Shown here piece after piece: positions 29,523 to 33,636 of a DNA stretch of 33,636 nt. This DNA is from REBR01 sp033721915 (GTDB lineage: Bacteria; Pseudomonadota; Gammaproteobacteria; Pseudomonadales; Oleiphilaceae). The stretch covers positions 1 through 33,636 of the forward strand of contig JAWWAC010000032.1 in assembly GCA_033721915.1 (NCBI GenBank). The letters are read 5' to 3'. Numbering within the stretch: the first letter of the stretch is position 1; each line of letters starts with the position of its first letter. The translations under genes were made by a program, and so were the position numbers. Below the pieces are notes generated by a model. That model saw nothing but the letters and a program-made list of their open reading frames with translations, was not told the origin of the DNA and searched no databases.

Positions 29523-31442
29523 TTACTGCCCCCGCAGAAACAGCTTGTCCAGGTCCTGCAGTGACATCAGGGTCCAGGTGGGGCGGCCATGGTTGCACTG
29601 GCCGCTGCGCTCCGTGGCTTCCATGTCACGCAGCAGGGCGTTCATTTCCGGCAGTGTCAGGCGCCGGTTGGCCCGCACCGAACCGTGGCAGGCCATGGTG
29701 CTGAGAAGATCGTCCATGGACTCGGCAATGCGCTCACTGCTGCCTTCCTGCAGCAGATCCGCCAGCACATCCCGCACCAGCTGCTCGCTGTCGGCATTGC
29801 GCAGCAGTGCCGGCATCTGGCGGATCACCAGGGTCTCGGGCCCCATACGGTCCAGCATCAGCCCCACACGGGCCAGCTCATCGCTGTGCTGCTCCGCCCG
29901 GTCCGCCTCGCGCTGGCTGACGGACACCGTCTGGGGCACCAGCAGCGGCTGCGTGCGGATGCCTTCCGCGGCCAGGGCCCGCTTCATGCGCTCATAGACA
30001 ATGCGCTCATGGGCGGCGTGCATATCCACCATGATCAGACCGCGACTGCATTGGGAGAGGATGTAAATGCCATGGAGCTGGGCAATGGCATAGCCAAGTG
30101 GCGGCTCTGCCTGATCATCCGCCGCCGTGATGGCCGGGTCCAGCCAGGGAGAGGCCTGTGGGACTTCATTCTGGCTGCGGGGCTCTGACGGGGCCTTGAC
30201 GGGCTGGCCCGGCTCAACACCCTGCATGGCACCCTGCTCCATGGCCCCCTGGGTCACCGGCTGCCCGGCCCCCTGGTGCAGTGCCTGGTAAAAGGCCATC
30301 TGGTCACGGGCCTCGGCGGGAGAGGGCCTGTTGCTCTGCCAGGCACCGGAACCGGCCATGGGCTGTCCGCCAGACTGGACTGCCGCGGGGTTCTCCGCCG
30401 CCGGGCCGGCCATGGCGGAGCCGGCCATCTGGTCCTGTGGGCGCACTTCCGCAAGGGCCTTGTGCAGTGTGCGGAAAATGAAATCGTGCACCAGGCGGCC
30501 ATCACGGAAGCGCACTTCGTGCTTGGTGGGGTGGACGTTCACGTCCACATTGGCCGGATCCACGGTGAGATACAGCACAAAGGCCGGGTGACGGTTGTTG
30601 TACAGCACATCCCGGTAGGCCTGGCGCACCGCATGGGCCACCAGGCGGTCACGGATCACCCGGTGATTGACAAAAAAGTACTGCAGGTCCGCCTGGCTGC
30701 GGGAGAAAGTGGGCAGCGCCACCCAGCCACTGAGGCGCACACCGGAGGCTTCCGCCTCAATGGCCACGGCGTTTTCCATGAAACGGCGGCCGCACAGTGC
30801 GGCCACACGCCTTTCACGCTCCAGCACCGTGGGGGCCGGGCGCAGGCTGTGAATGGCGCGCTGGTTGTGACGCAGCGCAAAGCCCACATCAAAACGGCTC
30901 AATGCCTGACGGCGCAGCCCCTCCTCGATGTGGTTGAATTCGGTTTTTTCCGTGCGCAGGAACTTGCGTCGGGCGGGGGTGTTGAAAAACAGGTCCCGCA
31001 CTTCCACGGTGGTGCCCACGGGATGGGGCGCCGGTGCGATCAGCGCCTCCATGTCCCGCCCCTCGGCACGCACCTGCCAGCCCTGCTCCGCTTCCGGCAC
31101 CCGCGAGGTGAGACTGAGCCGTGAGACGGAGCTGATACTGGCCAGTGCCTCGCCGCGAAAACCCAGTGAGCGGACCGCCTCCAGATCCTCCAGCTCCCGG
31201 ATCTTGCTGGTGGCATGGCGATTCAGTGCCAGTGGCAGGTCTTCATGGGCGATACCGCCGCCATCGTCCCGCACCCGGATCAGCTTGCTGCCGCCCTGCT
31301 CCACGTCCAGCTCGATGCGGCTGGCGCCGGCGTCCAGTGCGTTTTCGACCAGCTCCTTGGCCACCGAGGCGGGCCGTTCCACCACCTCGCCAGCGGCAAT
31401 CTGGTTGGCAAGACGGGGCGAGAGGGCAACGATGCGCGCCAT
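29523..31442 (-). CDS. mutL: DNA mismatch repair protein MutL
   Basis: This is a 639-residue protein. The N-terminal GHKL ATPase (1-335) has NQIAAGEVVERPASVAKELV, DDGGGI and GFRGEALASI. The linker (about 335-445) is low complexity, rich in Gln, Ala, Gly and Pro. The C-terminal dimerisation domain holds DMHAAHERIVYE at 473-484, the metal-binding endonuclease motif in the form found in Pseudomonas and Neisseria, and ACHGSVRA later. This indicates MutL with its own nicking activity, as in bacteria without MutH. ATG 31442 has AGGAG upstream. Gene order amiB-mutL-miaA is standard. Confidence 0.97.
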   Translation of the reverse strand: MARIVALSPRLANQIAAGEVVERPASVAKELVENALDAGASRIELDVEQGGSKLIRVRDDGGGIAHEDLPLALNRHATSKIRELEDLEAVRSLGFRGEALASISSVSRLSLTSRVPEAEQGWQVRAEGRDMEALIAPAPHPVGTTVEVRDLFFNTPARRKFLRTEKTEFNHIEEGLRRQALSRFDVGFALRHNQRAIHSLRPAPTVLERERRVAALCGRRFMENAVAIEAEASGVRLSGWVALPTFSRSQADLQYFFVNHRVIRDRLVAHAVRQAYRDVLYNNRHPAFVLYLTVDPANVDVNVHPTKHEVRFRDGRLVHDFIFRTLHKALAEVRPQDQMAGSAMAGPAAENPAAVQSGGQPMAGSGAWQSNRPSPAEARDQMAFYQALHQGAGQPVTQGAMEQGAMQGVEPGQPVKAPSEPRSQNEVPQASPWLDPAITAADDQAEPPLGYAIAQLHGIYILSQCSRGLIMVDMHAAHERIVYERMKRALAAEGIRTQPLLVPQTVSVSQREADRAEQHSDELARVGLMLDRMGPETLVIRQMPALLRNADSEQLVRDVLADLLQEGSSERIAESMDDLLSTMACHGSVRANRRLTLPEMNALLRDMEATERSGQCNHGRPTWTLMSLQDLDKLFLRGQ

Positions 31443-31498
31443 GGGACTCCTGATCCGTTAAGGGGGGTGGAAATTCCCCACAGGATAACAGATCCGAC

Positions 31499-31518
31499 CC
31501 GGGACACTAGTGTCCCGG
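31499..31518. repeat. Perfect 20-bp palindrome between amiB and mutL
   Basis: CCGGGACACTAGTGTCCCGG is fully self-complementary and is flanked by GATCC (31491-31495) and GGATC (31522-31526), extending the hairpin with a small internal loop. It lies 57 bases upstream of the mutL ATG and 32 bases after the amiB stop. It may be a terminator stem without a T-run or a protein-binding site. Confidence 0.6.
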
Positions 31519-31530
31519 ACTGGATCTTTA

Positions 31531-31547
31531 CGGCCCTGTCAGGGCCG
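31531..31547 (-). repeat. Dyad CGGCCCTG-N-CAGGGCCG directly after amiB
   Basis: A 17-base palindrome with one central base begins two bases after the amiB stop. Its core is the same as the dyad after hflC. No T-run follows. Confidence 0.6.
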
Positions 31548-31549
31548 GA

Positions 31550-32890
31550 TCAGGAGCTGGGGATACGCAACACCTGCCCCACCTGCAGGGACTCGGAGCT
31601 GAGGTTGTTGGCCTCCTTCAGGCGACTCACGGACACCTGATTGCGGCGGGCAATGCCGGAGAGGGTGTCACCACGGCGGATTTTATAGGACTCCGGAGCG
31701 CCATTACGGCGCTGATGGGCAATCAGCGTGCCCGGGGGTGGCGAGTCGCTGAAATAGCGCTGCACCCCGGAGAGAATGGCCCTGGCAAGACGCTCCTGGT
31801 GTTTTTTGCTGGAGAGATTGCCCTCGTCAATGGGATTGGAAATAAAGCCCGTCTCCACCAGCAGGGAGGGAATATCCGGGGATTTCAGAACGGCAAACCC
31901 GGCCTGCTCCACATTGGATTTGTGCAGGCGCCCCACATTATTCAGCTCACTGAGGATATTGCGCCCCACACCGTTGCTGTACTGGATACTGGCGGTCATG
32001 GACAGGTCCAGCAGAACCCCGGCCAGCATATCGTCCTTGTCGCTGAGGGAGACGCCCCCCACACCGCCGGCCAGGTCCGCCCGGTTCTCCCGCTGGGCCA
32101 GCCAGCGGGCGGTCTCACTGGTGGCGCCACTGGTGGAGAGGGTAAACACCGAGGCGCCACGGGGCTGTGGCGAGGGGAAGGCATCCGCATGAATGGAGAC
32201 AAACAGGTCCGCCTTGTAATCCCGGGCGATCTTCACCCGGTCCCTGAGGCTGACGTAGTAATCCCCCTGACGGGTGGAATAGGCCTGATACCCTTCCAGG
32301 GCCGAGATTTTCTCCACCAGGCGCTTGGCAATGGCCAGGGCAATGACCTTTTCCCTCACACCCGAAGGGCCGGTGGCCCCCGGGTCCTCGCCCCCGTGGC
32401 CGGGATCCACCACCACAATGATGTCGCGTTTTTCCTGATCGGTCTGATCCTCGATAATCGCCTTCTGCCGGTCCCGCTCGGTGCGGCCCTTGAGCATCAG
32501 GTCCAGCACCAGCCGGTGGCCATAGGTTTCGTTGGGTGGCAGCAGGAAGCTCTTGGGGGACACGTCGTCCTTCATATCCAGCACAATCCTCAGATCCTCC
32601 CCGTTGCGGGGCGCCGAGCGGATACGGGCAATGGGGGTGTCCTTCAGATCCAGTGCGGAGAGATCCGTTTCCAGACGGGTCCCGGACACATCGATCACCA
32701 GGCGGTCGGGGTTCTCCAGGGCAAAAACACGGTGCTGAACCTTGTCCCCCAGCTCCAGCACCAGACGGGTATGGTCCGTGGCCGGCCAGATGCGGGCGTT
32801 ATCAATGGGCGTCTGGGCCTGTGCCGTCATGGCCATCAGTGCCAGCAGCAGACCGACCCCGGCCAACCAGTGTTTTGTCAGTGCCAGCAT
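31550..32890 (-). CDS. amiB: N-acetylmuramoyl-L-alanine amidase AmiB/AmiC type
   Basis: This is a 446-residue protein. A signal peptide ends AQA at about residue 25. An AMIN domain (about 28-125) directs it to the septum. The zinc amidase_3 domain (about 155-375) has VVDPGHGGEDPGATG, SIHADAF and the catalytic Glu in LLVETGFISNP. A C-terminal LysM repeat (about 400-444) has YKIRRGDTLSGIARRN. It cleaves the peptide from muramic acid during daughter-cell separation. It begins three bases after tsaE with an AGGA site. AMIN plus LysM is the layout of AmiB in Pseudomonas relatives. Confidence 0.97.
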   Translation of the reverse strand: MLALTKHWLAGVGLLLALMAMTAQAQTPIDNARIWPATDHTRLVLELGDKVQHRVFALENPDRLVIDVSGTRLETDLSALDLKDTPIARIRSAPRNGEDLRIVLDMKDDVSPKSFLLPPNETYGHRLVLDLMLKGRTERDRQKAIIEDQTDQEKRDIIVVVDPGHGGEDPGATGPSGVREKVIALAIAKRLVEKISALEGYQAYSTRQGDYYVSLRDRVKIARDYKADLFVSIHADAFPSPQPRGASVFTLSTSGATSETARWLAQRENRADLAGGVGGVSLSDKDDMLAGVLLDLSMTASIQYSNGVGRNILSELNNVGRLHKSNVEQAGFAVLKSPDIPSLLVETGFISNPIDEGNLSSKKHQERLARAILSGVQRYFSDSPPPGTLIAHQRRNGAPESYKIRRGDTLSGIARRNQVSVSRLKEANNLSSESLQVGQVLRIPSS

Positions 32891-32893
32891 GCC

Positions 32894-33445
32894 TTAATCC
32901 TCGCGTAACGGCTCAGTCAGTGGACGGATACGCCCCTGTCCGGCCAACTCCCGGGCAATGGCCGATTTCAGGGCAGCCGGATCCTGAAACCGGCTGTCTT
33001 TTCCATGGCTCCGTGACGGCACCGAGAACCGGGCCTGACGACCATGGTCCCGGGCGCTCAGTGTCAGCACCAGATCCGCTGGCGGCAGAAAACCCTCCCC
33101 CCGGGCCGGCCATTCCACCAGACAGAGCACGCCGGGACGGAAATAATCCCGGATACCCATGTACTCCAGCTCTTCCGGATCGCCCAGGCGATACAGATCA
33201 AAATGATAGACCACCGGCGTGAGGTGCTCATAAGGCTCCACCAGGGTGTAAGTGGGGCTCTTGACCGCCCCCTGGTGCCCCAGTGACTGGATCAGGCCCC
33301 GGCTCAGGCTGGTTTTTCCAGCACCCAGATCCCCCGCCAGGTAAAGCACACCACCCTGGGCCATGACACGCCCCAGTGCCGCACCCAGGGTTTCCGTGGC
33401 CGCCGGATCCGGTAGCCAGTAGCCTGGCAAAGACTCAGAACTCAT
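32894..33445 (-). CDS. tsaE: tRNA t6A biosynthesis ATPase TsaE
   Basis: This is a 183-residue protein from ATG 33445, chosen because GAGG lies five bases before it; ATG 33460 is the alternative. The P-loop GDLGAGKTSLSRG is followed by SPTYTLVEPYE and HFDLYRLGDPEELEYMGIRDYF, all typical. TsaE works with TsaB and TsaD to form threonylcarbamoyl-A37 in tRNAs. The C-terminal extension of about 30 residues (after SRSHGKD) is longer than in E. coli. It follows nnrD on the same strand. Confidence 0.96.
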   Translation of the reverse strand: MSSESLPGYWLPDPAATETLGAALGRVMAQGGVLYLAGDLGAGKTSLSRGLIQSLGHQGAVKSPTYTLVEPYEHLTPVVYHFDLYRLGDPEELEYMGIRDYFRPGVLCLVEWPARGEGFLPPADLVLTLSARDHGRQARFSVPSRSHGKDSRFQDPAALKSAIARELAGQGRIRPLTEPLRED

Positions 33446-33477
33446 AACCACCTCGTACATCAGCCATCCGACACAGG

Positions 33478-33636
33478 CTATTCATCCGTCAGGCCCTCAT
33501 CCGGGCCTGGCTCCGAAGACAGCACCCAGGGCAGCGACTCCATAAGATCCGCAGCCAGAAGGCTGCGTGCCCCCTGCAGCCGTGCCGCCTGGTCCGCCGC
33601 CGCGGCATGCAGGCTGGCGCCGGCCATGGCCGCGGC
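33478..33636 (-). CDS. nnrD: C-terminal end of NAD(P)H-hydrate repair enzyme (NnrD/YjeF)
   Basis: Only the last 52 codons are inside the window, ending at TAG 33478-33480. The visible part has the string AAAMAGASLHAAAADQAARL, which matches the C-terminal helix of the ADP-dependent NAD(P)HX dehydratase domain, where GxxHxxAADxAA is typical. In E. coli nnr (yjeF) lies directly upstream of tsaE, as here. Whether the epimerase domain is fused cannot be seen. Confidence 0.85.
   Translation of the reverse strand, partial: AAAMAGASLHAAAADQAARLQGARSLLAADLMESLPWVLSSEPGPDEGLTDE

Noticed and set aside
31715..32908. Open frame of 397 codons on the plus strand
   Set aside because: It is antisense to amiB and shows no domain, only Gly/His/Gln-rich composition. 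The same holds for long shadows opposite hisZ, mutL and the histidine kinase.
1..33636. CRISPR arrays, tRNA or rRNA genes, insertion sequences, prophage or toxin-antitoxin genes
   Set aside because: No spaced direct repeats, cloverleaf sequences, transposase or integrase motifs were seen on either strand.

Overview
The window is an unbroken piece of bacterial chromosome, GC-rich and densely coded. It probably comes from a gammaproteobacterium of the Pseudomonas / Marinobacter / Oceanospirillales type. Three things point there: the gene order nnrD-tsaE-amiB-mutL-miaA-hfq-hflX-hflK-hflC-yjeT-hisZ-purA, the pilin / pilBCD-coaE-yacG locus with pilin divergent from pilB, and an MvaT-type H-NS analogue. 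I saw no insertion sequence, phage gene, CRISPR array, tRNA or rRNA. The genus cannot be fixed by reading alone.

Layout. (1) 1-2437, minus strand: the 5' part of a gene resembling a Clp N-terminal domain, a bifunctional GDP-mannose enzyme (manC/algA type) and mvaT. (2) 2612-5523, minus strand: a type IV pilus accessory segment with lower GC in places. It holds an O-antigen-ligase-family membrane protein (probable pilin glycosyltransferase) and two tandem type IVa pilin genes. Each pilin gene has its own sigma-54 type promoter, a conserved palindromic upstream site and a terminator. (3) 5890-16333, plus strand: a tightly packed run of pilB, pilC, pilD, coaE, yacG, a HIT protein, lrgA, lrgB, an unknown exported protein, trmO and a hybrid histidine kinase. 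Several of these genes overlap by 1 to 8 bases. (4) 16293-21653: a small cysteine-rich YkgJ-like protein (minus), then on the plus strand a YfaZ-like outer membrane protein, a large unknown lipoprotein, a Bax-like glucosaminidase and the YihG acyltransferase, ending at a bidirectional terminator. (5) 21728-33636, minus strand: the purA...tsaE housekeeping block, cut at the window edge inside nnrD.

How the genes fit together. PilD processes the two prepilins, and PilB and PilC assemble them. The ligase-like protein is positioned to glycosylate them, and both pilins end in the same Cys-Thr-Val-Ser tail, which suits a TfpO/PilO-type enzyme that modifies a C-terminal serine. manC makes GDP-mannose, a possible glycan precursor, although a direct link is inference. 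The block at the end covers tRNA modification (miaA, tsaE, and trmO elsewhere), RNA chaperoning (hfq), protease control (hflK/hflC), mismatch repair (mutL), cell-wall splitting (amiB), histidine regulation (hisZ) and purine synthesis (purA).

Most interesting points: a shared 25-bp upstream element (20 of 25 positions identical) in front of both sigma-54-type pilin promoters; the pilin and ligase pairing; a hybrid kinase whose phospho-acceptor motif reads SHGLRTP instead of SHELRTP; and a strong terminator whose T-run directly touches the start codon of the lipoprotein gene.
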